Shown piece after piece: positions 1-7,279 of a stretch of DNA of 64,000 nt. Positions within the stretch are counted from its first letter, which is position 1, and every line of letters starts with the position of its first letter. Source of the DNA: an uncultured Kiritimatiellota bacterium (GTDB lineage Bacteria > Verrucomicrobiota > Kiritimatiellia > RFP12 > UBA1067). Where the stretch lies: positions 1-64,000 of the forward strand of contig CAKTZI010000005.1 in the NCBI GenBank assembly GCA_934635385.1. The letters run 5' to 3'. Both the position numbers and the translations under genes were made by a program. The notes below the pieces were generated by a model. That model was not told the DNA's origin, ran no database searches, and was given only the letters and a program-made list of their open reading frames with translations.

Positions 1-61
1 GTTCAGGGCCGCCCTGAACCCAGAAGTCCTGCTGGACGTCCTCTTCCTCAGAAAAAAGTAA
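1..61 (+). CDS. C-terminal end of an upstream gene (partial)
   Basis: An open frame enters from the left edge with its first full codon at base 2 and ends at TAA 59-61. Only about 19 residues are visible (FRAALNPEVLLDVLFLRKK). The pattern LNPEVLLDVLFLR resembles the C-terminal helix of DNA polymerase III delta-prime or gamma subunits, where a line such as LNPxLxLExLLLRL is common. That is a guess from a very short tail and should not be used as a name. Confidence 0.4.
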   Translation, partial: FRAALNPEVLLDVLFLRKK

Positions 62-117
62 ATGCTGTTGCCGTGGGTGGAAAATCGACCCTGCTTCCGT
101 CCGGCGGCGGTTTTTGG

Positions 118-123
118 TATACT
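118..123 (+). promoter_or_regulatory. Extended -10 promoter of the 2-oxoacid oxidoreductase operon
   Basis: TATACT preceded directly by TGG (115-117). The AAAGGAGC ribosome binding site lies at 134-141 and the start codon at 146, so this unit has a short leader. No clear -35 box. Confidence 0.6.
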
Positions 124-145
124 ACGCGCTTCAAAGGAGCTGAAA

Positions 146-352
146 ATGGCTAAACTGACATTTAGGGAAGACCTCTGCAAGGGCTGCGGACTGTGCGTGA
201 CCGCCTGTCCGAAGAAGATCCTTGCTCTCTCGAAGACGAAGCTCAACCACAAGGGCCACGCCCCGGTCGAGTGTACGGATCCGGCGGCGTGCGTCGGTTG
301 CGCGAGCTGCGCGATCATGTGCCCCGACTGCGTCATCACGGTGGAAAGGTAA
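146..352 (+). CDS. 4Fe-4S ferredoxin subunit of 2-oxoacid:ferredoxin oxidoreductase
   Basis: A 68-residue two-cluster ferredoxin, the delta-type subunit that passes electrons from oxidative decarboxylation of a 2-oxoacid to soluble ferredoxin. Two CxxCxxCxxxCP-type motifs are visible: CKGCGLCVTACP near residue 12 and CVGCASCAIMCP near residue 50. ATG 146 is chosen because AAAGGAGC precedes it at good distance; an upstream in-frame ATG at 62 would add a basic, non-ferredoxin extension and lies before the predicted promoter. The alpha subunit follows after 6 bases and beta and gamma follow in order, so this is the first gene of a complete four-subunit operon. Such enzymes are oxygen-sensitive and typical of anaerobes. 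Confidence 0.9.
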   Translation: MAKLTFREDLCKGCGLCVTACPKKILALSKTKLNHKGHAPVECTDPAACVGCASCAIMCPDCVITVER

Positions 353-358
353 GGCAAC

Positions 359-1423
359 ATGGCTGAAAAGGTTCTGATGAAGGGCAACGAGGCGATCGCC
401 GAGGCGGCGATCCGCTGCGGCTGCCGCCACTATTTCGGGTATCCGATCACGCCGCAGACCGAGATCGCGGCGTACATGTCCAAGCGCATGCCGAAGATCG
501 GCGGCACGTTCCTCCAGGCGGAGAGCGAGATCGCCGCGATCAACATGGTCTACGGCTGCGCCTCGACGGGGCGGCGCGCGATGACGTCGTCGTCCTCGCC
601 GGGCATCTCGCTGAAGGCCGAGGGCATGTCCTACCTCGCGGGCGCGGACCTGCCGGCGCTGATCGTGAACGTCCAGCGCGGCGGCCCCGGCCTCGGCGGC
701 ATCCAGCCGTCGCAGTCCGACTACTTCTTCATGACGCGCGGCCCGGGCCACGGCGACTTCCACATCATCGTCCTCGCCCCAGCGACCGTGCAGGAGATGG
801 CCGACATGACGCGCCTCGCGTTCGAGCTCGGCGAGAAGTACCGCATGCCGGCGATGCTTCTGGCGGACGGCACGATGGGCCAGATGATGGAGCCCGTGAC
901 GCTGCCGGAGGACACGGTCGACCCCGCGACGATTCCCGCGACGAAGCCGTGGGCCACGACGGGCACGGAGATGAAGCGCGCGCACAACATCGTGAACTCG
1001 CTCTACCTCAAGCCGGACGAGCTGGAGAAGACGAACTTCGAGCGCTACGCGCGCTACGCGAAGCTGGAGCAGGAGGAATGCCGCTGGGAGGAGTACCTCA
1101 TGGACGACGCGGAGGTCTGCGTCGTCTCGGTCGGCATCACCGCCCGCGTCGCGAAGAACGCGATCGTCGCGGCGCGCAAGGAGGGCATCAAGGTCGGCAT
1201 GATCCGTCCGATCACCCTCTACCCGTTCCCGAAGGCGCCGCTCGCGCAGGCGGCGGCGAAGGTGAAGAGCTTCCTCACCGTCGAGCTCAACATGGGCCAG
1301 ATGAACGAGGACGTGAAGCTCGCGATCAACTGCGCAAGGCCCGTCAGCATGTGCAACCGCGTCGGCGGCATGATTCCGAGCGCCGACGAGGTGCTGGCGG
1401 CAATCCGGAAGGAGGCGAAATAA
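359..1423 (+). CDS. vorB: 2-oxoacid:ferredoxin oxidoreductase alpha subunit (VorB-like)
   Basis: A 354-residue protein matching the alpha subunit of 2-oxoacid:acceptor oxidoreductases. It opens with MAEKVLMKGNEAIAEAAIRC, followed by FGYPITPQTEI, the AESE motif and MTSSSSPGISLK, the signature of the pyrimidine-binding domain. QRGGPGLGGIQPSQSDYF follows near residue 105. This arrangement is closest to VorB, which acts on branched-chain 2-oxoacids, but 2-oxoglutarate versus 2-oxoisovalerate specificity cannot be read safely. The C-terminal half is the transketolase C-like domain (VSVGITARVAKNAI, GMIRPITLYPFP). It starts 6 bases after the ferredoxin gene and ends 1 base before the beta subunit, so the four are probably translated together. 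Confidence 0.9.
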   Translation: MAEKVLMKGNEAIAEAAIRCGCRHYFGYPITPQTEIAAYMSKRMPKIGGTFLQAESEIAAINMVYGCASTGRRAMTSSSSPGISLKAEGMSYLAGADLPALIVNVQRGGPGLGGIQPSQSDYFFMTRGPGHGDFHIIVLAPATVQEMADMTRLAFELGEKYRMPAMLLADGTMGQMMEPVTLPEDTVDPATIPATKPWATTGTEMKRAHNIVNSLYLKPDELEKTNFERYARYAKLEQEECRWEEYLMDDAEVCVVSVGITARVAKNAIVAARKEGIKVGMIRPITLYPFPKAPLAQAAAKVKSFLTVELNMGQMNEDVKLAINCARPVSMCNRVGGMIPSADEVLAAIRKEAK

Positions 1424-1424
1424 G

Positions 1425-2159
1425 ATGGCCATCGTGTTTCAGAAACCGAAGTCCCTCACGGACGTCCCATACCACTACTGCCCGGGCTGCACGCACGGCA
1501 TCGTGCACCGCCTCGTCGCCGAGGCGATCGACGCGCTCGGCATCGAGGGCAAGACGATCGGCATTGCGCCGGTCGGCTGCTCGGTGATGGCGTACGACTA
1601 CTTCCGGTGCGACATGATCGAGGCGAGCCACGGCCGCGCGCCGGCGGTGGCGACGGGCGTCAAGCGCTCGCTCCCGGACCACGTGGTCTTCACCTACCAG
1701 GGCGACGGCGACCTCGCGTCCATCGGCCTCTGCGAGACGGTCTCGACCGCCTGCCGCGGCGAGAACGTGACGATCATCTTCATCAACAACGCGATCTACG
1801 GCATGACGGGCGGCCAGATGGCGCCGACGTCGCTGATCGGCCAGGTCACGCAGACCTCGCCGTACGGGCGCGACCCGAAGACGCAGGGCATGCCGATCCG
1901 CATCTGCGAGCTGCTGGCGACGCTCGACGCGCCGGCCTACCTGGAGCGCGTCGCGGTCAACTCGGTCGCGCACGTCCGCCAGGCGAAGAAGGCGATCCAG
2001 AAGGCGTTCCAGACGCAGGTCGACGGCAAGGGCTTCTCGCTCGTCGAGGTCATCTCGACGTGCCCGACGAACTGGGGGCTCACGCCCGACAAGGCGTGCC
2101 AGTTCGTGGAGGAGAAGATGATTCCGTTCTATCCGCTCGGATGCTTCAAGGAAAAATAA
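1425..2159 (+). CDS. 2-oxoacid:ferredoxin oxidoreductase beta subunit, thiamine pyrophosphate binding
   Basis: A 244-residue beta subunit that binds thiamine pyrophosphate. Visible motifs are YHYCPGCTHGIVHRL near the N terminus (Cys residues of the active-site region), GIAPVGCSV, the cofactor motif GDGDLASIG near residue 95 and NNAIYGMTGGQMAPTS near residue 123. The length is normal for this subunit in four-subunit enzymes. It directly follows the alpha gene. The stop TAA at 2157-2159 abuts an inverted octamer array that separates it from the gamma gene, so the array lies inside the operon. Confidence 0.9.
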   Translation: MAIVFQKPKSLTDVPYHYCPGCTHGIVHRLVAEAIDALGIEGKTIGIAPVGCSVMAYDYFRCDMIEASHGRAPAVATGVKRSLPDHVVFTYQGDGDLASIGLCETVSTACRGENVTIIFINNAIYGMTGGQMAPTSLIGQVTQTSPYGRDPKTQGMPIRICELLATLDAPAYLERVAVNSVAHVRQAKKAIQKAFQTQVDGKGFSLVEVISTCPTNWGLTPDKACQFVEEKMIPFYPLGCFKEK

Positions 2160-2257
2160 TCGAATGTTCGAATGTTTGAATAATCGAATGCGAGAGATTG
2201 GGCAACGAGGCCTCTTCCGCAGGGAATTCGATCATTCGATTATTTGAAATTCGATTA
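2160..2257. repeat. Inverted array of TCGAA-containing octamers
   Basis: Left arm 2160-2191: four consecutive 8-base units (TCGAATGT, TCGAATGT, TTGAATAA, TCGAATGC). Right arm 2226-2257: about four units of the complementary type (ATTCGATC, ATTCGATT, ATTTGAAA, TTCGATTA). A 34-base spacer separates them, so the transcript can fold into a long imperfect hairpin. It fills nearly the whole gap between the beta and gamma subunit genes. AAAGGAG at 2264-2270 for the gamma gene lies just after it. Confidence 0.8.
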
Positions 2258-2279
2258 TTGAAGAAAGGAGTTTAGGAAA

Positions 2280-2819
2280 ATGACATACGAAACGATCATG
2301 GCGGGGTTCGGCGGACAGGGGCTCCTGTTCTCCGGCAAGGTCTTGGCGCACGCGGCGCTCATCGAGGGGAAGGAGCTTTCGTGGCTCCCCTCTTACGGGC
2401 CGGAGATGCGCGGCGGCACGTGCAACTGCTCGGTCATCGTCTCGGACGACCCGGTCGGCTCGCCGATCATTGCGCACCCGAACGTGCTGATGGTGATGAA
2501 CGAGCCGTCGCTCGACAAGTTCGAGGACACGGTCGCCCCCGGCGGCACGATCTTCGTCGATTCCTCGCTCATCGAGCGGAAGGTGCGGCGCACGGACGTC
2601 GAGGTCGTCTACATCCCCGCGACGCAGATGGCGAAGGACATGGAGGCCGTCTCGCTCGCGAACATGATCATCCTCGGCGCCATCGTCCAGAAGCTCGGCT
2701 GCGTGAAGCCCGAGACCCTGACGGCGGCGATCAAGGAGACGATCAGCGCGCGCAAGGCGAGTCTCTTGGAGCTCAACCTCAAGGCGGTCGCCCTCGGCGA
2801 GAAGTTCATCGCGGGCTGA
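2280..2819 (+). CDS. 2-oxoacid:ferredoxin oxidoreductase gamma subunit
   Basis: A 179-residue gamma subunit carrying the family start MAGFGGQGLLFSGKVLAHAA (residues 7-26), followed by SYGPEMRGGTCNCSVIVSD and later SLANMIILGAIVQKLG. It completes the ferredoxin-alpha-beta-gamma set and caps the active-site region of the complex. AAAGGAG precedes the ATG at good spacing. It is separated from the beta gene by 120 bases holding a hairpin-forming repeat, so its expression may differ from the first three genes. tyrS follows 27 bases downstream. Confidence 0.9.
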   Translation: MTYETIMAGFGGQGLLFSGKVLAHAALIEGKELSWLPSYGPEMRGGTCNCSVIVSDDPVGSPIIAHPNVLMVMNEPSLDKFEDTVAPGGTIFVDSSLIERKVRRTDVEVVYIPATQMAKDMEAVSLANMIILGAIVQKLGCVKPETLTAAIKETISARKASLLELNLKAVALGEKFIAG

Positions 2820-2846
2820 CCGGCCCGCCTTTACCAGAAGGTGCGC

Positions 2847-4091
2847 ATGAAACTCATTGAAGAGCTCAAGGCTCGCGGCCTCGTCGAGGCGCTGACGGAT
2901 CCGGAGATCGAAAAGGCGCTGGAAAAGCCGATGACAGTGTACTGTGGGTTCGACCCCTCGGCGCGTTCGCTGCAGGCGGGGAACCTCGTCTCGATCATCG
3001 TGCTGAAGCGCTTCCAGCAGGCCGGGCACAAGGTCATTGCGCTCGTCGGCGGCGCGACGGGTCTCATCGGGGATCCGTCGGGCAAGTCGGCCGAGCGCAA
3101 CATGCTGACGGTCGAGCAGGTCGCGGAGAACAAGAAGGGCATCCGCGAGAACCTCGCGCGCATCCTCGACTTCGAGGGGCCGAACGCGGCCGTGATGGTC
3201 GACAACTACGACTGGTACAAGGGCACGAGCGCGATCGAGTTCTTGCGCGACATCGCGATCAACTTCCGCGTGCCGCAGATGCTCGCGAAGGAGTCGGTGA
3301 AGAAGCGGCTGGAGGCGTCCGAGGGCGCGCTCACGTTCACCGAGTTCTCCTACCAGATCCTGCAAGGCAACGACTTCCTGCACCTCTACGACAACTACGG
3401 CTGCCAGATGGAGGTCGGCGGGGCGGATCAGTGGGGCAACATCACGGCGGGCACGGATCTCGTGCGGCGCATGCGCGGCCAGACGGCCTACGGCCTCACG
3501 TTCCCGTTGCTCCTCGACTCGACGGGCAAGAAGTTCGGCAAGTCGGAGGGCAACGCGCTCTTCCTGAACGGAGAGATGACGCCCGTCTTCGACTGGTACC
3601 AGTATTTCCTGCGCGCGGCGGATGCGGACGTGATCCGCTACCTGAAGGTCTTCTCGATGCGCTCGCTGGAGGAGATTGCCGCGCTGGAGGCCGAGATGAA
3701 GGCGCACCCGGAGGCGCGCATCCCGCAGAAGGCCCTCGCGGAGGAGCTGACGCGGCTCGTGCACGGCGAGGAGGGCCTGCGCAAGGCGCAGGCGGCGACC
3801 GAGGCCCTGTACGCGAAGAAGTCGGCGGCGGACGTCGCGAAGGCCGAGAACGTGCCGAGCGCGACGGTTGCGCTTGCGGACTGCGCCGGCAAGGCGGTGT
3901 TCGCGGTCGCGGCGACGGCCGGAATGTTCAAGTCGAACGGCGAGGCGCGCCGCATGGCCGCGCAGGGCGGGCTGTCGCTTAATGACGCGAAGGTTGACGA
4001 GAAGCGCGTCTTCTCGGCGGATGACGTGAAGGAGGGCGTGGCCGTCCTCCGCTCCGGCAAGAAGAACTACTTCGTGCTGCGGTTCGCCTGA
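2847..4091 (+). CDS. tyrS: Tyrosyl-tRNA synthetase
   Basis: A 414-residue cytosolic class I synthetase that charges tRNA-Tyr. The HIGH-like region is in GFDPSARSLQAGNL near residue 37, the tyrosine-binding GGADQWGNIT near residue 191, and the KMSKS loop reads KFGKSEGNA near residue 230. The C-terminal S4-like RNA-binding domain is visible in the last 60 residues (EARRMAAQGGLSLNDAKVDE). KFGKS rather than KMSKS is usual for the TyrZ/long TyrRS subgroup. ATG 2847 is preferred over GTG 2841 because AGAAGG sits just upstream of it. Confidence 0.95.
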   Translation: MKLIEELKARGLVEALTDPEIEKALEKPMTVYCGFDPSARSLQAGNLVSIIVLKRFQQAGHKVIALVGGATGLIGDPSGKSAERNMLTVEQVAENKKGIRENLARILDFEGPNAAVMVDNYDWYKGTSAIEFLRDIAINFRVPQMLAKESVKKRLEASEGALTFTEFSYQILQGNDFLHLYDNYGCQMEVGGADQWGNITAGTDLVRRMRGQTAYGLTFPLLLDSTGKKFGKSEGNALFLNGEMTPVFDWYQYFLRAADADVIRYLKVFSMRSLEEIAALEAEMKAHPEARIPQKALAEELTRLVHGEEGLRKAQAATEALYAKKSAADVAKAENVPSATVALADCAGKAVFAVAATAGMFKSNGEARRMAAQGGLSLNDAKVDEKRVFSADDVKEGVAVLRSGKKNYFVLRFA

Positions 4092-4113
4092 TGGGGCGCG
4101 CGGGGATCGGCGG

Positions 4114-5232
4114 ATGAAAACCATCGAAAGATACGTCTTCGGCTCGTTCCTTTCGAGTTTTGCGCTCGCGTTCCTCGTCCTTTCCTTCGTGCTGACGATC
4201 GGGCTTCTCATCCAGATCATCGGCTACATCATGGACGGCGTGCCGATGTCGCTCGTCGGCGAGTTCTGCGCCGTCTCGTTGCCGGAGACGCTGCAGTGGT
4301 CGATGCCGCTCGCGCTGCTCGTGAGCGCGATTCTCGTCTTCTCGCGCATGTCGGCCGACAGCGAGATCGCGGCGATGCGCGCGTGCGGCGTCAACATCCT
4401 CTCCGTGATGAAGTACCCGATCCTCTTCGGGCTGCTCTGCACGCTCCTCGGCTTCTGGGTCAACAACGAGGTCGTGCCGCGCGGGCACGAGGTGCGGCGG
4501 ACGCTCAAGACGCGCGTCTCGGTGAAGACGGGCATCAGCCTGCTGGAGCCGGGGCGCATCATCGACGACTTCCCGAAGCTGAAGATCTACTTCGGGCACA
4601 AGGAAGGCAACTGGCTCCAAGACCTGATCGTCCTCGACTACTCGGATGCGCGGGTCGACCGCATGATCACGGCCGACAAGGCGCTCGTCACGCAACGGGG
4701 GACGGACATCGACCTGGAACTCTACCGCATGACGGTCGATCCCGTGGACGCGGACCACCGCACGATGGCGCGCGCAAACCGCTTCGTCTACACGCTGAAG
4801 GACGTGATCAAGGCGTCGAACTACAAGCGGCGGACGAAGGACTTCCGCTTCGGCGAGATGCTCGGACAGATCCGCGCGGGCGAGGCGCAGCTGCGCGAGC
4901 AGAGCGGCGGCGGACGCGTCGCCGACGCGCAGCGCGACTTCACGTGCCGCGAGCTGAGCAGCCTGAAGGTCGAGCTCAACAAGCGCTTCGTCTTCGCGAT
5001 GGCCTCGATCTGCTTTGTGCTGGTCGGCATCCCGCTCGGCATCCGCTCGCAGCGCAAGGAGTCGTCGGTCGGCATGGCGATCTCGCTCGCGGTCTCGCTC
5101 GGCTACTATGTGCTCGTGATCCTGATGCTCTCGTGCGAGGAACGCTATTCGCTTCATCCCTGGCTGCTGATCTGGCTGCCGGTCGCGGCCTGCGCGGTGC
5201 TGGCCGCAAAGCTCATCCGCAAGCACCTGTAG
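4114..5232 (+). CDS. LptF/LptG-family lipopolysaccharide export permease
   Basis: A 372-residue inner-membrane protein of the YjgP/YjgQ family, the transmembrane part of the Lpt machine that extracts LPS for transport to the outer membrane. The first 60 residues contain long hydrophobic segments (LSSFALAFLVLSFVLTIGLL), followed by the family signature SADSEIAAMRACGVN near residue 80 and further membrane helices near residue 100. A periplasmic jellyroll domain occupies the middle and the last two helices lie near residues 285-365. The family cannot be split into LptF or LptG by eye and only one copy is present here. It precedes lpxA, so the local cluster concerns the outer membrane. Confidence 0.85.
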   Translation: MKTIERYVFGSFLSSFALAFLVLSFVLTIGLLIQIIGYIMDGVPMSLVGEFCAVSLPETLQWSMPLALLVSAILVFSRMSADSEIAAMRACGVNILSVMKYPILFGLLCTLLGFWVNNEVVPRGHEVRRTLKTRVSVKTGISLLEPGRIIDDFPKLKIYFGHKEGNWLQDLIVLDYSDARVDRMITADKALVTQRGTDIDLELYRMTVDPVDADHRTMARANRFVYTLKDVIKASNYKRRTKDFRFGEMLGQIRAGEAQLREQSGGGRVADAQRDFTCRELSSLKVELNKRFVFAMASICFVLVGIPLGIRSQRKESSVGMAISLAVSLGYYVLVILMLSCEERYSLHPWLLIWLPVAACAVLAAKLIRKHL

Positions 5233-5266
5233 GGGCTTGCCTGTTCAAAAGTAAGGAGACATTGAC

Positions 5267-6046
5267 ATGGCGAAGATTCATCCGACGGCGATTGTCGAGG
5301 ACGGCGCGCAGCTCGGCGCGGACGTCGAGATCGGCCCTTACGCGCACATCGGTGCGCACGTGAAGCTCGGCGACGGCACGTCCGTCAGGCAGGGCGCGAT
5401 CGTCGACGGCCACACGACCATCGGTGCGCAGTGCCAGATTTTCCCGTATGCCCTGATCGGCATGAAGACGCAGGACCTCAAGTACAAGGAGGGTTCCGTC
5501 AGCTACGTGGAGATTGGCGACCGCACGGTGATCCGCGAGTTCGCGACGGTGCATCTCGGCACGGCGGACGGCGAGAAGACGATCATCGGGAACGACTGCC
5601 TGTTCATGGCCTACTGCCACGCGGCGCACGGCGTGATTCTCGGCAACCACGTGATCTGCTCGAACACGGTGCAGCTCGCGGGCGACGTGCACCTGCAGGA
5701 CTACGTGATCGTCGGCGGGTGCGCGGCGTCGCACCAGTTCTGCACGGTCGGCCGCCACGCGATGGTTGGCGGCATGTGCAAGATTCGTCAGGACGTGCCG
5801 CCGTACATGCTCTGCGACATGGTCGAGGGCTCGATGAAGGCGATCGGTCCGAATGTCGTCGGCCTCACGCGGCGCGGCTTTTCGAAGGACGTCATCCAGG
5901 CCCTGAAGGAGGCGTTCCGCTTCATCTACCGCGACGGCCTCAACCGCACGCAGGCGCTGGAGCGCGTCGAGAACGACGTCGAGCCGTTCGACGAGATCAA
6001 GGAGCTCGTCGCCTTCTACCGCCACTCCACGCGCGGCGTCTGCTGA
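5267..6046 (+). CDS. lpxA: UDP-N-acetylglucosamine acyltransferase (lipid A biosynthesis)
   Basis: A 259-residue acyl-ACP:UDP-GlcNAc O-acyltransferase, the first step of lipid A synthesis. The N-terminal half is a left-handed beta-helix of hexapeptide repeats (IHPTAIVEDGAQLGADVEIG and following). The conserved block GNDCLFMAYCHAAHGVILGN holds the catalytic histidine region near residues 118-123. The C-terminal helical part has GLTRRGFSKDVIQALKEAFR. Length is normal. A gap of 34 bases follows the LptF/G gene, with AAGGAG before the ATG. murF starts 1 base after the stop, so both are probably in one transcript. Confidence 0.95.
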   Translation: MAKIHPTAIVEDGAQLGADVEIGPYAHIGAHVKLGDGTSVRQGAIVDGHTTIGAQCQIFPYALIGMKTQDLKYKEGSVSYVEIGDRTVIREFATVHLGTADGEKTIIGNDCLFMAYCHAAHGVILGNHVICSNTVQLAGDVHLQDYVIVGGCAASHQFCTVGRHAMVGGMCKIRQDVPPYMLCDMVEGSMKAIGPNVVGLTRRGFSKDVIQALKEAFRFIYRDGLNRTQALERVENDVEPFDEIKELVAFYRHSTRGVC

Positions 6047-6047
6047 G

Positions 6048-7166
6048 ATGCGCTACACGTTCGACAGCCGCGCGGTCGAGCCGGGCATGGGCTTCGTCGC
6101 GCTGAAGGGCGAGAAGGCCGACGGACACGACTTCATCCCGATGGCGCGCGCAAGGGGCGCGGCGGAGATCGTCGATGGTCTCGCCGCCCTGCAGGCGAAA
6201 GCCCACGCCAGGCGCCGCGCGCTGCGCGCGAAGGTGATCGGCGTGACCGGCTCGGCCGGCAAGACGACGACGAAGGAGATCCTGAAGGCGTTTCTCGCGT
6301 ACGCGGGACGCACGTCCGGCACGGAAGGGAACTTCAACAACCACATCGGCCTGCCGCTCACGATCTTGAACTGCCCGGACGACGCGGAATTTCTCGTCCT
6401 GGAGATGGGCACGAACCATCCGGGCGAGATCGCGGCCCTCTGCGACATCGCCGAACCCGACATCGGCCTCCTGACGGGCATCGGCACGACGCACCTCGAA
6501 TTCTTCGGCTCGCGCGCGCGCATCGCGGAGGAGAAGGGGACGCTCCTGGCGCGGGCGAAGGACTTCTCGGTCTATCCGGCGAAAGACGACTTCGCGGCGG
6601 CGCTGTCCGCGCGCGCGGCGAACGCCGTCCCGGTCGCCGGCTTGGTCGAGGGGCTGCTCGACCCGGCGCGGCCCTATCCGCCGCACTTCGCGGAAAACGC
6701 GGCACTGGCCTTCGCGGTGGCGTCGCGCTTCGGCGTGACGCGCGAACAGGCGCGGGCGGCGCTGGACGGCCTTTCGCTTCCCGGCGCGCGGTGGCGGCTG
6801 CGGGAGAAGTGGGGCGCGACGTTCATCGACGACACGTACAACGCGAACCCCGAGTCGATGGTCGCCGCGCTCGACACGCTCGCGGTGACGCCCTGCGACG
6901 GCAAGCGCGTCGCCGTCCTCGGCGACATGTTCGAGCTGGGGCCGGATGCGCTCGCGTACCACCGAAAGGTGTTTGACCACGCGATGCGGCTGAAGATTCC
7001 GCTCGTGATCGGCGTCGGCGAGCAGTCGGCCCAGTGTCTCTGCCACTGCGTCTACAGGGAGCTGAAGACGCTCAAGAAGAAGTTCCGCCTCGACGTCTCG
7101 GCGGGCGACCTCGTGCTGCTCAAGGCGTCCCACGCGATGAACCTCGGCAGCCTGCTGGACGACTGA
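6048..7166 (+). CDS. murF: UDP-N-acetylmuramoyl-tripeptide--D-Ala-D-Ala ligase (MurF-type Mur ligase)
   Basis: A 372-residue Mur ligase for the last cytoplasmic step of peptidoglycan precursor synthesis. The ATP-binding loop is VTGSAGKTTTKE near residue 66, followed by GNFNNHIGLPLTIL and EMGTNHPGEIA, which are MurF-specific. The C-terminal ligase domain has DDTYNANPESMVAALD, also typical of MurF. At 372 residues it is shorter than the common 440-470, with the N-terminal uridine-binding domain reduced (it begins directly at MRYTFDSRAVEPGMGFVALKG). All catalytic motifs are present. It directly follows lpxA with a 1-base gap. Confidence 0.88.
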   Translation: MRYTFDSRAVEPGMGFVALKGEKADGHDFIPMARARGAAEIVDGLAALQAKAHARRRALRAKVIGVTGSAGKTTTKEILKAFLAYAGRTSGTEGNFNNHIGLPLTILNCPDDAEFLVLEMGTNHPGEIAALCDIAEPDIGLLTGIGTTHLEFFGSRARIAEEKGTLLARAKDFSVYPAKDDFAAALSARAANAVPVAGLVEGLLDPARPYPPHFAENAALAFAVASRFGVTREQARAALDGLSLPGARWRLREKWGATFIDDTYNANPESMVAALDTLAVTPCDGKRVAVLGDMFELGPDALAYHRKVFDHAMRLKIPLVIGVGEQSAQCLCHCVYRELKTLKKKFRLDVSAGDLVLLKASHAMNLGSLLDD

Positions 7167-7206
7167 CGACACCCCCGCCATTCCCCCCTGCGGGGTTGGA
7201 TTTTGG

Positions 7207-7212
7207 TATAAT
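7207..7212 (+). promoter_or_regulatory. Extended -10 promoter of the RND pump gene
   Basis: Perfect TATAAT preceded by TGG at 7204-7206. Transcription should begin near 7219, about 60 bases before the start codon at 7280. Confidence 0.7.
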
Positions 7213-7223
7213 GTCCTCCTGTA

Positions 7224-7256
7224 GAGGCTGAAGGGCGCAAGGGCCTTTCAGTCCTC
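7224..7256 (+). promoter_or_regulatory. Stable hairpin in the 5' leader of the RND gene
   Basis: GAGG-CTGAAGGGC at 7224-7236 pairs with GCCTTTCAG-T-CCTC at 7243-7256: about 13 base pairs with one G-U pair, one bulge and a 6-base loop. It begins only a few bases after the predicted transcription start and ends just before the purine-rich GGAAGGGGA that probably serves as ribosome binding site. No U-run follows, so it is not a simple terminator. A role in translation control or mRNA stability is inferred. Confidence 0.5.
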
Positions 7257-7279
7257 GGAAGGGGACGGACGCTGAAACC

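Noticed and set aside
1..19. Short palindrome (GTTCAGGG ... CCCTGAAC) at the left edge as a regulatory site
   Set aside because: It is within the coding end of the upstream gene and eight paired bases can arise by chance in GC-rich DNA.
2160..2257. CRISPR array
   Set aside because: Units are 8 bases without unique spacers and no cas genes are present.
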